A stretch of 14,159 bases of DNA from Deltaproteobacteria bacterium UBA6106 (GTDB taxonomy: Bacteria; Desulfobacterota; Syntrophorhabdia; Syntrophorhabdales; Syntrophorhabdaceae). The stretch lies in assembly GCA_002428485.1 (NCBI GenBank), contig DIWM01000055.1, positions 1 to 14,159 on the forward strand. Reading direction: 5' to 3'. Of this stretch, positions 1 through 7,054 are shown in pieces (the stretch's first letter is position 1; every line of letters starts with the position of its first letter). The notes under the pieces were generated by a model. That model saw only the letters and a program-made list of their open reading frames with translations, searched no databases and had not been told where the DNA came from. A program made the translations under genes and the position numbers.

Positions 1-428
1 GGAGCATCGGGCAGTCAACGCAGAAAAAGAACATGCCGAAGATTGCCGCTGCCCATAATATCCCTTACGTCGCAACTGCCTGCCCTTCCTATCCCTTCGA
101 TCTCCTCGCAAAGGTCAAAAAGGCGCGGATGGCCAACGGACCGTCCTACCTTCATGTCCTCTCTGTCTGTCCTACGGGCTGGCGGATACCTTCCGATCTT
201 GCCATACGGTACGGGAGACTGGCGGTTGAAACAGGTGTATTTCCCCTCTACGAGATAGAGAACGGTAAATACAGGCTTACATATAACCCGGAGCCATTGC
301 GCCACATTGTAGACTACATGAACGGCCAGGGCAGGTTCAGACACCTGACTGTAAAAACTATTTCCCAGATACAGGAAAGGGTGATAAAGGATTGGGGAAG
401 AATGAAATATCTCTGTGGCGTAAAATAA
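1..428 (+). CDS. porB: 2-oxoacid (pyruvate):ferredoxin oxidoreductase, beta subunit, 3' part
   Basis: This is the C-terminal part of the thiamine-diphosphate-binding beta subunit, which with the alpha, gamma and delta subunits oxidises a 2-oxoacid plus CoA to acyl-CoA and CO2 and reduces ferredoxin. The reading frame is open from base 3 and gives about 141 residues, so the start lies outside the window. Family-typical stretches are STQKKNMPKIAAAHNIPYVA, the segment CPSYPFDLLAKVKKA, and GPSYLHVLSVCPTGWR, which belong to the region after the TPP fold. The final 80 residues match the usual beta-subunit tail, ending at TAA. Pyruvate is the commonest substrate of this family, but other 2-oxoacids cannot be excluded from this part. 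The next gene follows after 35 bases on the same strand, so the oxidoreductase and the NADH module behind it are probably cotranscribed. I am confident of the family and less so of the substrate. Confidence 0.88.
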   Translation, partial: SIGQSTQKKNMPKIAAAHNIPYVATACPSYPFDLLAKVKKARMANGPSYLHVLSVCPTGWRIPSDLAIRYGRLAVETGVFPLYEIENGKYRLTYNPEPLRHIVDYMNGQGRFRHLTVKTISQIQERVIKDWGRMKYLCGVK

Positions 429-463
429 AAGAGGTATTTCGCTCATAAAAAAAGGGGGATCAC

Positions 464-931
464 ATGGAGGTTGATACTGCCGCAATCAATACCATAATCG
501 ACAAGTACGGCAAGGATAAATCTTATCTGCTTGCCATGTTCCAAGACGTCCAAAGGCAATACCGGTATCTGCCGAAAGAAGCCATTCAATATATCTGCGA
601 CAGGCTTCACATACCATTCAGCAAGGGATATGAAGTTGCCACCTTTTACTCTTCCCTCTCGCTTACGCCGAGAGGGAAGCATATAGTCCATGTGTGCCTT
701 GGAACAGCTTGCCATTTAAGGGGCGGGCCAAATATCCTCGACTCATTTGAGAGGGCATTGAACATCAAGAGAGGGGGTACAACCGAAAACGGTCTTTTTA
801 CCCTTGAGTCTGTGAACTGCCTCGGTGCCTGCGCGCTTGCACCGCTGGTAAGGGTTGACGGGCACGATTATGGAAAAACAACACCGGGAAGCGTTAAGAA
901 GATAATCAAAGAATATGGAGAACCGACATGA
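464..931 (+). CDS. NuoE/HydC-like thioredoxin-fold [2Fe-2S] subunit
   Basis: This 155-residue protein is a full-length member of the NuoE (complex I 24 kDa) / HydC family. It carries one [2Fe-2S] cluster and passes electrons to or from the FMN/NADH subunit. The four cluster cysteines are in the expected places: C78 and C83 (VCLGTACHLRG) and C119 and C123 (VNCLGACALAP). Residues 1-70 form the helical N-terminal part with the usual YLPKEA and YEVATFYSSL motifs. The start at 464 is set by the Shine-Dalgarno-like AAAGGGGGAT at 451-460. The gene overlaps the next one by four bases (ATGA), a sign of translational coupling. The neighbours (porB upstream, a HydB-like protein downstream) suggest a soluble NADH-linked module in the cytoplasm rather than membrane complex I, because no nuo membrane subunits are present. 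The alternative names nuoE, hydC, hndA and bamG all refer to this family. Confidence 0.93.
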   Translation: MEVDTAAINTIIDKYGKDKSYLLAMFQDVQRQYRYLPKEAIQYICDRLHIPFSKGYEVATFYSSLSLTPRGKHIVHVCLGTACHLRGGPNILDSFERALNIKRGGTTENGLFTLESVNCLGACALAPLVRVDGHDYGKTTPGSVKKIIKEYGEPT

Positions 932-2781
932 TCGTATCGATCGGGCAGCTCGATGGGATAGCGGCAGAATATAAACAAAAGTCCAGGGTCTACAGCAAGA
1001 TCGTGAAGATCTGCTGCGGTACAGGCTGTGTATCGTCAGGTGCGCTCAAGGTCCATGAAAAGCTCAGCGAATTTATCAAAGCTGAGAACTTGTCCGATAA
1101 GGTGCTTTTAAAGAAAACAGGTTGTCACGGATTATGCGAGAGGGGGCCCATCATCGTTTTCGGCGACGACGAGATCCTTTATCAGACTGTTGGCAAAAGG
1201 AACCTTGAAGATGACGCCCGCCTCCTGTTAAAGACGATCCAGGACGGAACGATCGCAGAAAACCTGCTCTATAAAGATGATGATAAGGCAAAAAGATATG
1301 TATCACCCCGCGATATTCCCTTTTACGCAGGCCAGACAAGAATTGTGCTTTCTCAAAACGGCATTATCGATCCGGAAGATATCGAAGAATACATCAGCCT
1401 GGGCGGGTATCAGGCCGTCCACAAGGCCCTCAAGGCAGATCCCATGGAGATCATTGACTGGATCGAGAAATCAGGACTAAGAGGAAGGGGCGGCGGAGGT
1501 TTTCCAACCGGCACAAAATGGCGTTCCTGCAGGGATGCTTCCGGAGAACCGCGGTATGTCATAGCAAATGGCGATGAGGGTGACCCGGGGGCTTTTATGG
1601 ACAGGTCCCTCATGGAAGGAAATCCACACGCTGTTATCGAAGGGATGATCATCGGCGGTTATGCTGTCGGTTCCAGCCAGGGCTTCATCTATGTAAGAGA
1701 CGAGTATCCTCTCGCAGTGCAGAGGCTCTTGATGGCTATTGACAAGGCCAGGGAGTATGGCCTCCTGGGCTCGAATATCTTCAATTCCGGTTTTAATTTT
1801 GATATCAAGATCTTTCGTGGAGGCGGCGCCTTTGTCTGCGGCGAATCGACGGCGCTTATGTCATCCATCGAAGGTAAAACGGGCGAACCCCGTGCAAAGT
1901 ATATCCACACCGTTGAGAAAGGACTCTGGGATAAACCCTCCAACCTGAATAATGTAGAGACATGGGCATGTGTGCCTCATATAATCAACAAAGGGTGGGA
2001 ATGGTTCGGTTCCATCGGAACCCCTCAAAGCAAAGGGACAAAGGTCTTTTCGCTGGTCGGCAAGGTAAAAAATACAGGGCTTGTTGAGGTTCCCATGGGC
2101 ATTACGCTCAATGAAATAATCTTTAAGCTTGGAGGCGGTATCCATGGAAGCAGGAAATTCAAAGCCGTTCAAACCGGAGGCCCTTCAGGCGGCTGCATAC
2201 CCGGCGAGTATCTTGCAATGCCAGTTGACTTTGACTCGCTGACCAAGCTTGGCTCCATGATGGGTTCGGGCGGGATGATCGTCATGGACGAGAGGGATTG
2301 TATGGTCGACGTGGCGCGTTACTTCCTCAAGTTCCTTGTCGATGAATCCTGCGGCAAATGTACCCCCTGCAGGGAAGGCGTCCGGCGCATGTTCGAGATC
2401 GTTGATAACATATGCAGCGGAAACGGGTCAAAGGGCGATGTGGAACACCTTGAGGAGCTTGCGAGGGCGATCCAGCTTGGCTCGCTTTGCGCCCTTGGCC
2501 AGAGCGCTCCCAACCCTGTCCTTTCAACGATCAAATACTTCAGGGATGAATATAATGTTCATATAGAGCAAAAGAAATGCCCCGCCGGTGTCTGCAAGGC
2601 CCTTACAACATTCATCATAGATCCGGAAAAGTGTACCGGCTGTATGCGGTGCGCCTCTGAATGCCCCGTAACGTGCATCAGCGGTGAAAAAAAGAAGGCC
2701 CATACGATAGACCAATCGAAATGCATAAAATGCGGCACCTGTTATGATGTATGCAAGTTCGATGCAGTGAAGTACGAATAG
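928..2781 (+). CDS. NuoF/HydB-like NADH- and FMN-binding subunit with extra Fe-S domains
   Basis: This 617-residue flavoprotein is the NAD(H)-reacting subunit of a HydB/HndC-type complex. Domains in order: a thioredoxin-like [2Fe-2S] domain (C30, C34, C66, C70), then the NuoF core with the glycine-rich GRGGGGFPTGTKW at 186-198 for FMN/NADH and the NGDEGDPGAFMDR segment at 214-226. A SLBB-like region follows, then the N3-type [4Fe-4S] motif CGKCTPC at 475-481 with C521, and a C-terminal 2[4Fe-4S] ferredoxin domain (C569/C572/C575/C579 and C599/C602/C605/C609). C458, H545, C551 and C556 could form the zinc site known in HydB proteins; this is an inference. Complex I NuoF lacks the N- and C-terminal Fe-S extensions, so this is the form seen in electron-bifurcating HydABC-type (Bfu) enzymes and in BamH-like proteins. 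The start ATG overlaps the nuoE-like stop codon, with GGAGAA just upstream. Confidence 0.93.
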   Translation: MIVSIGQLDGIAAEYKQKSRVYSKIVKICCGTGCVSSGALKVHEKLSEFIKAENLSDKVLLKKTGCHGLCERGPIIVFGDDEILYQTVGKRNLEDDARLLLKTIQDGTIAENLLYKDDDKAKRYVSPRDIPFYAGQTRIVLSQNGIIDPEDIEEYISLGGYQAVHKALKADPMEIIDWIEKSGLRGRGGGGFPTGTKWRSCRDASGEPRYVIANGDEGDPGAFMDRSLMEGNPHAVIEGMIIGGYAVGSSQGFIYVRDEYPLAVQRLLMAIDKAREYGLLGSNIFNSGFNFDIKIFRGGGAFVCGESTALMSSIEGKTGEPRAKYIHTVEKGLWDKPSNLNNVETWACVPHIINKGWEWFGSIGTPQSKGTKVFSLVGKVKNTGLVEVPMGITLNEIIFKLGGGIHGSRKFKAVQTGGPSGGCIPGEYLAMPVDFDSLTKLGSMMGSGGMIVMDERDCMVDVARYFLKFLVDESCGKCTPCREGVRRMFEIVDNICSGNGSKGDVEHLEELARAIQLGSLCALGQSAPNPVLSTIKYFRDEYNVHIEQKKCPAGVCKALTTFIIDPEKCTGCMRCASECPVTCISGEKKKAHTIDQSKCIKCGTCYDVCKFDAVKYE

Positions 2782-2792
2782 GGAGAACGAAC

Positions 2793-3503
2793 ATGGTAGA
2801 GTTCACTATCAACGGAAAAAATGTCAGGGCAGAGAAGGACGAAACCATCCTTAATGTTGCACGCCGCGAAGGGTTTGATATCCCCACTCTATGCTACAAT
2901 GACACCCTCGGTTCCGACGGAAGATGCAGGTTATGCATGGTGGAAGTCCGGAAGGGAAACAGAAAAAGGATTGTAACATCCTGCCTGTATCCTGTTGAAA
3001 GCGGGGTAGAGGTCTTTACAGAGTCTCCCGATGTCCTCCTCGTGAGAAAAACCGTCCTAGAGCTTCTTCTTGCCAGATGCCCCAACTCTGAAACCATCCA
3101 GTATCTCGCAAAAGAGCACGGCATAACAAAAACCAGATATATGAAAGACAACGACAAAGGAAAATGCATCCTTTGCAACCTCTGCGTTAAGACCTGTGAA
3201 TTTAATGTGGGAGTTGCTGCTCTTTGTATGAGCGGAAAGGGCCCTTTGAAAAAGGTTACAACTCCCTACAGTGAACCGTCTCATGACTGTATAGGGTGCG
3301 GTGCCTGTGTCGCCATATGCCCGACAGGACACATTTACATGGAAGACAAAGACGGAGTAAGGACGATCTGGAACAAACGTTTCGAACTTGCCCGGTGTCC
3401 TCAATGCAATCGATACCATGCACCCGTCGAACAATTGGAGTTTATCGCCACTAAGTCAGGCACCCCGATGGAACAGCTTCTTATCTGCCCCAGTTGTAAA
3501 TAA
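2793..3503 (+). CDS. Short NuoG/HydA N-terminal-like iron-sulfur protein
   Basis: This 236-residue Fe-S protein resembles only the N-terminal part of NuoG or of HydA; there is no molybdopterin or H-cluster domain. Residues 1-75 are a plant-type [2Fe-2S] ferredoxin (C34, C45, C48, C64). Residues 120-180 hold two [4Fe-4S] motifs (C125/C128/C131/C135 and C166/C169/C172/C176). The end has a zinc-ribbon-like pair, CPQC at 202-205 and CPSC at 232-235. The region that in NuoG carries a His-Cys [4Fe-4S] motif has only one cysteine here (C96). The start at 2793 is preferred over the in-frame ATG at 2751 because GGGAGA precedes it at the end of the previous gene, and the upstream residues would overlap that gene. 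The protein is probably the electron wire between the HydB-like subunit and ferredoxin or a partner enzyme. It is the last gene of the operon that can be seen. Confidence 0.87.
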   Translation: MVEFTINGKNVRAEKDETILNVARREGFDIPTLCYNDTLGSDGRCRLCMVEVRKGNRKRIVTSCLYPVESGVEVFTESPDVLLVRKTVLELLLARCPNSETIQYLAKEHGITKTRYMKDNDKGKCILCNLCVKTCEFNVGVAALCMSGKGPLKKVTTPYSEPSHDCIGCGACVAICPTGHIYMEDKDGVRTIWNKRFELARCPQCNRYHAPVEQLEFIATKSGTPMEQLLICPSCK

Positions 3504-3528
3504 TTTTCCAAAAGTGTGACGGAGAACA

Positions 3529-3557
3529 TTGAAAAAGGCATTTATCTCCGGTATATT
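3529..3557 (+). promoter_or_regulatory. Predicted sigma-70 promoter for the RodZ-like gene
   Basis: TTGAAA at 3529-3534 and TATATT at 3552-3557 are separated by exactly 17 bases, close to the sigma-70 consensus. The site lies just after the Fe-S operon in A+T-rich sequence and points at the gene that starts at 3664. A second, weaker candidate is TTGCAA at 3569-3574 with TAAAAT at 3591-3596 (16-base spacer). This is prediction from hexamers only. Confidence 0.55.
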
Positions 3558-3609
3558 AAAAATATATGTTGCAAACATTTTATAAAGGTATAAAATATAA
3601 GTAGCTAAT

Positions 3610-3626
3610 ATGACTTAAAAAGTCAT
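3610..3626. promoter_or_regulatory. Perfect 17-bp palindrome in the RodZ-like gene leader
   Basis: ATGACTT and AAGTCAT are perfect 7-base inverted copies separated by AAA, placed downstream of the predicted promoters and 37 bases before the start codon. The site could be an operator or a small hairpin in the leader. No T-run follows, so it is not an intrinsic terminator. The function is unknown. Confidence 0.4.
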
Positions 3627-3663
3627 TGGCTCATCAATTTTTTACCGCAAAAGGTGATGGGGC

Positions 3664-4377
3664 ATGCCTTTTGATCTTGAAAAAATAGGGCGATTTTTAA
3701 AGGCAAGAAGGGAAGAGAAGGGCTTTACCATTGCCCAGATCTCCAACGTTCTCTGCGTACGGAAGTCTTTGATTGAAGCCATGGAGCAGGGAAACTGGGC
3801 CATGCTTCCCCACCACGTTTATGTCAGAGGTTATATCAAGGAATATGCAAACTTTCTCAATGTATTTGATGAAATAGCCGATGATCTTGCGGAAGAAGAA
3901 AAGACTGCCCCGCCGGAGATTCCCGTCCAGCAGATGGTCGAACCACCCCGTAAGAAAATTCCGCGAAAAGTATTCGTATATTCAGTAATCGTCTTGGTTT
4001 TGCTGGGCTACCTGATCGTGAACCGTACGCAGAGAGACCAGCAGACGTACGCGCCTCCCGTCGAGACGACAAGTCACATATCGTCTACGGGTGCTCTTGG
4101 CCCCGGACCTGCAGAGAATATGCCTCCTTCTTCCCATATCCCTGACAAAAAAATGCTTATGATCTCCTGCCACGAACGGACATGGGTCAGCGTTATCATC
4201 GACGATAAGGAAAAAAAGGAATTTATGCTTAATCCCCAGGAAGTCATAATGCTGAGCGCACAAGAGAGGTTTGATCTCCTTATCGGAAATGCAGGCGGGA
4301 TAAAGATGTTCCTGAATGGCAAAGATGTTCAGTTCTCAGGGAAAAACGGCGAAGTCAAAAGAATTAAGCTATCGTAA
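3664..4377 (+). CDS. RodZ-like helix-turn-helix membrane protein
   Basis: This 237-residue protein has the RodZ layout: a cytoplasmic HTH_25/XRE-like domain (about residues 5-70, including IGRFLKARREEKGFTIAQIS and the YVRGYIKEYANFL helix typical of the family), a basic stretch (PRKKIPRK), and one membrane segment at about 103-120 (VFVYSVIVLVLLGYLIV). A Pro/Ser/Gly-rich linker and a C-terminal beta-rich DUF4115-type domain (about 160-237) follow. RodZ proteins bind MreB and help maintain rod shape and lateral wall growth; the family role is known, the role here is inferred. The start is supported by AAGGTGA at 3651-3657. It appears to be a single-gene unit with its own promoter, convergent with yebC, which ends 28 bases away. 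It is somewhat shorter than the E. coli protein (about 337 residues), as is common outside the Gammaproteobacteria. Confidence 0.82.
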   Translation: MPFDLEKIGRFLKARREEKGFTIAQISNVLCVRKSLIEAMEQGNWAMLPHHVYVRGYIKEYANFLNVFDEIADDLAEEEKTAPPEIPVQQMVEPPRKKIPRKVFVYSVIVLVLLGYLIVNRTQRDQQTYAPPVETTSHISSTGALGPGPAENMPPSSHIPDKKMLMISCHERTWVSVIIDDKEKKEFMLNPQEVIMLSAQERFDLLIGNAGGIKMFLNGKDVQFSGKNGEVKRIKLS

Positions 4378-4404
4378 TATCAATAAATTACAAACCAAAG
4401 ATGT

Positions 4405-5154
4405 CTACTGGGTTAACCGTTCCATCTCTGAGGCAGGGATGTCGAAATTAGCATATACCTTTTGAACATCATCGGAGTCTTCCAGCGCTTCCATCAGCTT
4501 CAGCATCGTTTCCGCATTCTTACCGTCCAGTTTCACGGATGTTTGCGGGATCATGCTGATCTCTGAAACAATATATTTAAGACCATGGTCATCAAAGATC
4601 CTTTTCACCGATTCAAAGCCTGACACATTGGTCATGACCTCGATCTCAGTATCAGTATCAACGACATCTTCTGCCCCTGCTTCGAGGGCTAATTCCATTA
4701 TCTTTTCCTCGTCAACGCTCTTCTTATCAAAAGATATATAGCCTTTCTTCTGAAAGATCCAGGACACACAGCCTGCCTCACCGAGGTTGCCGTTCAGCCT
4801 TGATAAGATATGGCGTACGTCCGCAGTGGTCCGTTTTTTATTGTCTGTCAGGGTTTCTATGAGTATCGCCACCCCTCCCGGACCATACCCTTCATAGGTA
4901 TATTCTTCATAGCTTTCACCTTCTATTGCCCCGGTCCCTTTCTTGATCGCCCGTTCAATGTTGTCTTTCGGCATATTTTCAGCCTTTGCCTGAAGAACGG
5001 CAACCCTTAGCCTTGAATTCGCTTCCGGGTCGCCACCGCCTATCCTCGCTGCGGTCGTTATCTCCTTGATGAGCTTTGTAAATATTTTTCCCCTTTTAGC
5101 ATCAGCGGCGCCTTTTTTATGCTTGATTGAACTCCACTTGCTATGTCCTGACAT
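4405..5154 (-). CDS. yebC: YebC/PmpR family protein (TACO1-like)
   Basis: This 249-residue protein matches the YebC/TACO1 family over its full usual length. It starts with the signature MSGHSKWSSIKHKKGAADAK and continues with the conserved ARIGGGDPEANSRLR, MPKDNIERAIKKGTG and YEGYGPGGVAILIETLTDN segments. Members act as DNA-binding regulators in some bacteria, and more recent work links the family to translation of proline-rich or otherwise stalling sequences. Which role applies here cannot be told from sequence. The start lies only 20 bases downstream of the tRNA-Val 3' end on the same strand, so the gene is probably expressed from the tRNA promoter. The ribosome site is weak and G-rich (TGGGGGTC). 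The usual ruvCAB neighbours are absent. No clear terminator is visible in the 27 bases between its stop and the convergent RodZ-like gene. Confidence 0.95.
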   Translation of the reverse strand: MSGHSKWSSIKHKKGAADAKRGKIFTKLIKEITTAARIGGGDPEANSRLRVAVLQAKAENMPKDNIERAIKKGTGAIEGESYEEYTYEGYGPGGVAILIETLTDNKKRTTADVRHILSRLNGNLGEAGCVSWIFQKKGYISFDKKSVDEEKIMELALEAGAEDVVDTDTEIEVMTNVSGFESVKRIFDDHGLKYIVSEISMIPQTSVKLDGKNAETMLKLMEALEDSDDVQKVYANFDIPASEMERLTQ

Positions 5155-5174
5155 TGGACCCCCAGGTAATAAGA

Positions 5175-5251
5175 TGGTGGGCGATATTGGATTCGAACCA
5201 ACGACCTCTGGTATGTGAGACCAGCGCTCTAACCATCTGAGCTAATCGCCC
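5175..5251 (-). tRNA. tRNA-Val (anticodon CAC), CCA encoded
   Basis: Read on the minus strand, the 77 bases fold as a complete cloverleaf. The acceptor stem GGGCGAT pairs with ATCGCCC, and the D arm is GCTCAGATGGTTAGAGC. The anticodon stem CTGGT/ACCAG encloses the loop CTCACAT with anticodon CAC, which reads GUG valine codons. The T arm contains TTCGAAT. The discriminator A and the 3' CCA are encoded (5175-5178). The 5' end is at 5251. It is apparently the leading gene of a tRNA-yebC transcript. Confidence 0.96.
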
Positions 5252-5271
5252 ATGCGTTTTACTTTTAGTAT

Positions 5272-5277
5272 ATTATA
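5272..5277 (-). promoter_or_regulatory. -10 element of the tRNA-Val/yebC promoter
   Basis: On the minus strand a perfect TATAAT lies 20 bases upstream of the mature tRNA 5' end. A good -35 at 17 bases is not evident. A TTGACT is present but only seven bases upstream, too close to pair with this -10. The position suits a short 5' leader before the tRNA. Confidence 0.5.
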
Positions 5278-5349
5278 GTTGAAAAGTCAATATTAAGCCA
5301 GCACATGATTTATATTTCCTTTTAATTTGGAATCGTTTAATATCTTTTC

Positions 5350-6276
5350 ATGAGCAAATACGTTTTCGGCCCCGTTCCGTCGAGGCGGCTTGGATACTCT
5401 CTCGGTGTCGATATTATTCCGGGCAAATATTGCTGTTTCGACTGCATATATTGTCAGATAGGGAAAACCACAAATCATCAGATTGAAAGAAAAAGCTTTT
5501 TTGATCCTTATATGATCATCAATGAGGTAATAGAAAAAGTAAACAAATCAGATCACATCGATTACATAACATTTTCGGGTTCAGGTGAACCTACATTAAA
5601 CTCTGACATTGGCCTGATGATCGATGAAGTCAAAAGGACCGTCCCTATCCCTGTATCTGTTATCACAAGCGGCGCCTTGCTGTTTCAGGAAGACGTGCGA
5701 AAGGACCTGCTGTCTGCCGATGTTATCTTACCTTCGCTGGATGCCGTCAGTGAAGATATATTCCGATATATCAACAGGCCCCATCTAATGGTGGAGATAC
5801 AGTCAATAATTTCAGGCCTTAAACTTTTAAGGAAAGATTTCCGGGGCAGGATATGGCTTGAGATTATGCTCGTAAAGGATATTAATGATGATGAAGAAGA
5901 GCTACGGAAGATCAAAGATGTCGCCGATTCAATCCATGTTGACAAGATACAGTTAAATACGGTCACGAGACCTCCCGGCGAAGATATACCGGGAATGTTG
6001 ACAAAGGACGAGCTTGAAAAGGCATGCTCCTTCCTGGGCAATACATGTGAAATAATCTCGACGTTTGAAGGAATACCAGTTCAGCATGAAGAAAAAGAGT
6101 GGACCAAAAATGTCCTGGATATATTGAAGAGAAAATCTTTAAGCCTTGACGATATCGTTAAGATCACCGGGGTATCCTTCTACAAGGCAAAAAACAGATT
6201 AAAATTAATGGAAAATGAAGAACGTATAAAAAGTTATCATTTTCATGACACGATATATTATATGATCAACCGGTAA
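5350..6276 (+). CDS. Radical SAM protein with C-terminal winged-helix-like domain
   Basis: This 308-residue protein opens with the family signature FGPVPSRRLGYSLGVD and carries a CX3CX2C motif (C28, C32, C35, in YCCFDCIYCQIG) that holds the SAM-binding [4Fe-4S] cluster. An additional C29 lies beside it. SGSGEPTLN at 76-84 is the usual second strand motif for SAM binding. Residues of about 244-308 look like a winged helix-turn-helix (LSLDDIVKITGVSFYKAKNRL). Proteins of this type are widespread in anaerobes and archaea and have no firm reaction assigned. The ATG at 5350 is the only reasonable start, because an in-frame TAA sits nine bases upstream (5338-5340) and no Shine-Dalgarno is visible, so the mRNA may be leaderless or have a very short leader. 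The gene is divergent from the tRNA and stands alone. Confidence 0.88.
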   Translation: MSKYVFGPVPSRRLGYSLGVDIIPGKYCCFDCIYCQIGKTTNHQIERKSFFDPYMIINEVIEKVNKSDHIDYITFSGSGEPTLNSDIGLMIDEVKRTVPIPVSVITSGALLFQEDVRKDLLSADVILPSLDAVSEDIFRYINRPHLMVEIQSIISGLKLLRKDFRGRIWLEIMLVKDINDDEEELRKIKDVADSIHVDKIQLNTVTRPPGEDIPGMLTKDELEKACSFLGNTCEIISTFEGIPVQHEEKEWTKNVLDILKRKSLSLDDIVKITGVSFYKAKNRLKLMENEERIKSYHFHDTIYYMINR

Positions 6277-6346
6277 GGCATCGTGTGCCCTTGAAATATT
6301 TCCGTTTTTGCTTTTCGCATAAGTGATTACAGGCGGGAAATTGTTA

Positions 6347-6376
6347 TTGACAAACACTTCCCACAGAATTTACTAT
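6347..6376 (+). promoter_or_regulatory. Predicted promoter of the LUD-purH-purD-dehydrogenase operon
   Basis: A perfect -35 TTGACA at 6347-6352 is followed after 18 bases by TACTAT at 6371-6376 (4 of 6 matches to TATAAT). The site is 26 bases upstream of the LUD-gene start, inside a 125-base gap that has no other gene. It is the strongest -35 found in the gaps of this window. Confidence 0.55.
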
Positions 6377-6401
6377 AACACCTATATCAGGGGGTGAACT
6401 A

Positions 6402-7040
6402 ATGGATACAAAGAAGTGGTATATTGAAAAGATGATGGAACGGACCGTGCAGGCTTTGAAAGAGAATTATTTCGATGCCGCTTTTTTCACAGACAAAAAG
6501 GATCTTTTAAACAAAGTAATGGGTTATGTAAAGCCCAAGATGAAGATAGGGGTCGGCGGATCTATGACCTTGAGAGAGATAGGGCTCGTTGAAAAACTTA
6601 AAAAGGAAAACGTAACGGTCCTCGACCATTGGGATGCCGGCCTTTCAAAAGAGGAGATACAGGCGATGAGGATCCGGCATCTGACGAGCGATCTTTTTCT
6701 ATCAGGGTCGAACGCTGTCACAGAGAACGGCGAGATCGTCAACATCGATGGGTTCGGCAACAGGGTCAGCAGCATCACCTTCGGCCCGAAGAAGGTGATC
6801 ATTATTGCCGGCTATAACAAGATCGTCCCTGATGTCGAGGCCGCTATCGAGCGGATCAAGGATGTCGCGGCGCCCATGAATGCAAAAAGGCTGAATCTCC
6901 CGCTGCCATGCGCAAAAACAGGCTATTGCCACGATTGCAAATCGGAACAGAGGATATGCAGGATCGTCTCTATCCTTGAGCGAAAACCAAACGGGACGGA
7001 CATATCGGTCTTTATAATGAACGAAGCTTTGGGTCTTTAA
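6402..7040 (+). CDS. LUD-domain (LutC/DUF162-like) protein
   Basis: This 212-residue protein belongs to the LUD superfamily, which includes LutB/LutC of lactate oxidation. Supporting motifs are IGVGGSMTLREIG at 49-61, SGSNAVTENGEIVNIDG at 101-117, and a cysteine group C170, C176, C179, C186 (CAKTGYCHDC...C) typical of the stand-alone DUF162 subgroup and possibly a metal or Fe-S site. No LutA- or LutB-type partner lies nearby, so lactate oxidation should not be assumed. The start is supported by AGGGGGTGA at 6389-6397 with four bases to the ATG. It is the first gene after a consensus -35 promoter, and the IMP cyclohydrolase follows after 14 bases, so it probably leads the purine operon. The family's fold resembles that of 5-formyltetrahydrofolate cyclo-ligase, but a folate or purine role is only a guess. 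Confidence 0.82.
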   Translation: MDTKKWYIEKMMERTVQALKENYFDAAFFTDKKDLLNKVMGYVKPKMKIGVGGSMTLREIGLVEKLKKENVTVLDHWDAGLSKEEIQAMRIRHLTSDLFLSGSNAVTENGEIVNIDGFGNRVSSITFGPKKVIIIAGYNKIVPDVEAAIERIKDVAAPMNAKRLNLPLPCAKTGYCHDCKSEQRICRIVSILERKPNGTDISVFIMNEALGL

Positions 7041-7054
7041 ATAAAGGAGGGAAC

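Noticed and set aside
2751..2792. Upstream start for the NuoG-like protein at 2751
   Set aside because: It would overlap the previous gene by 31 bases and add residues without similarity, whereas 2793 has a suitable ribosome site.
6277..6315. Possible terminator after the radical SAM gene (AAGGCA...TGCCCTT followed by a T-run)
   Set aside because: The stem needs a bulge, is only about six pairs long, and the T-run starts ten or more bases later, so it is not a convincing intrinsic terminator.
6402..7040. lutC of a lactate oxidation operon
   Set aside because: No lutA or lutB genes or lactate transporter are next to it; the neighbours are purine genes.
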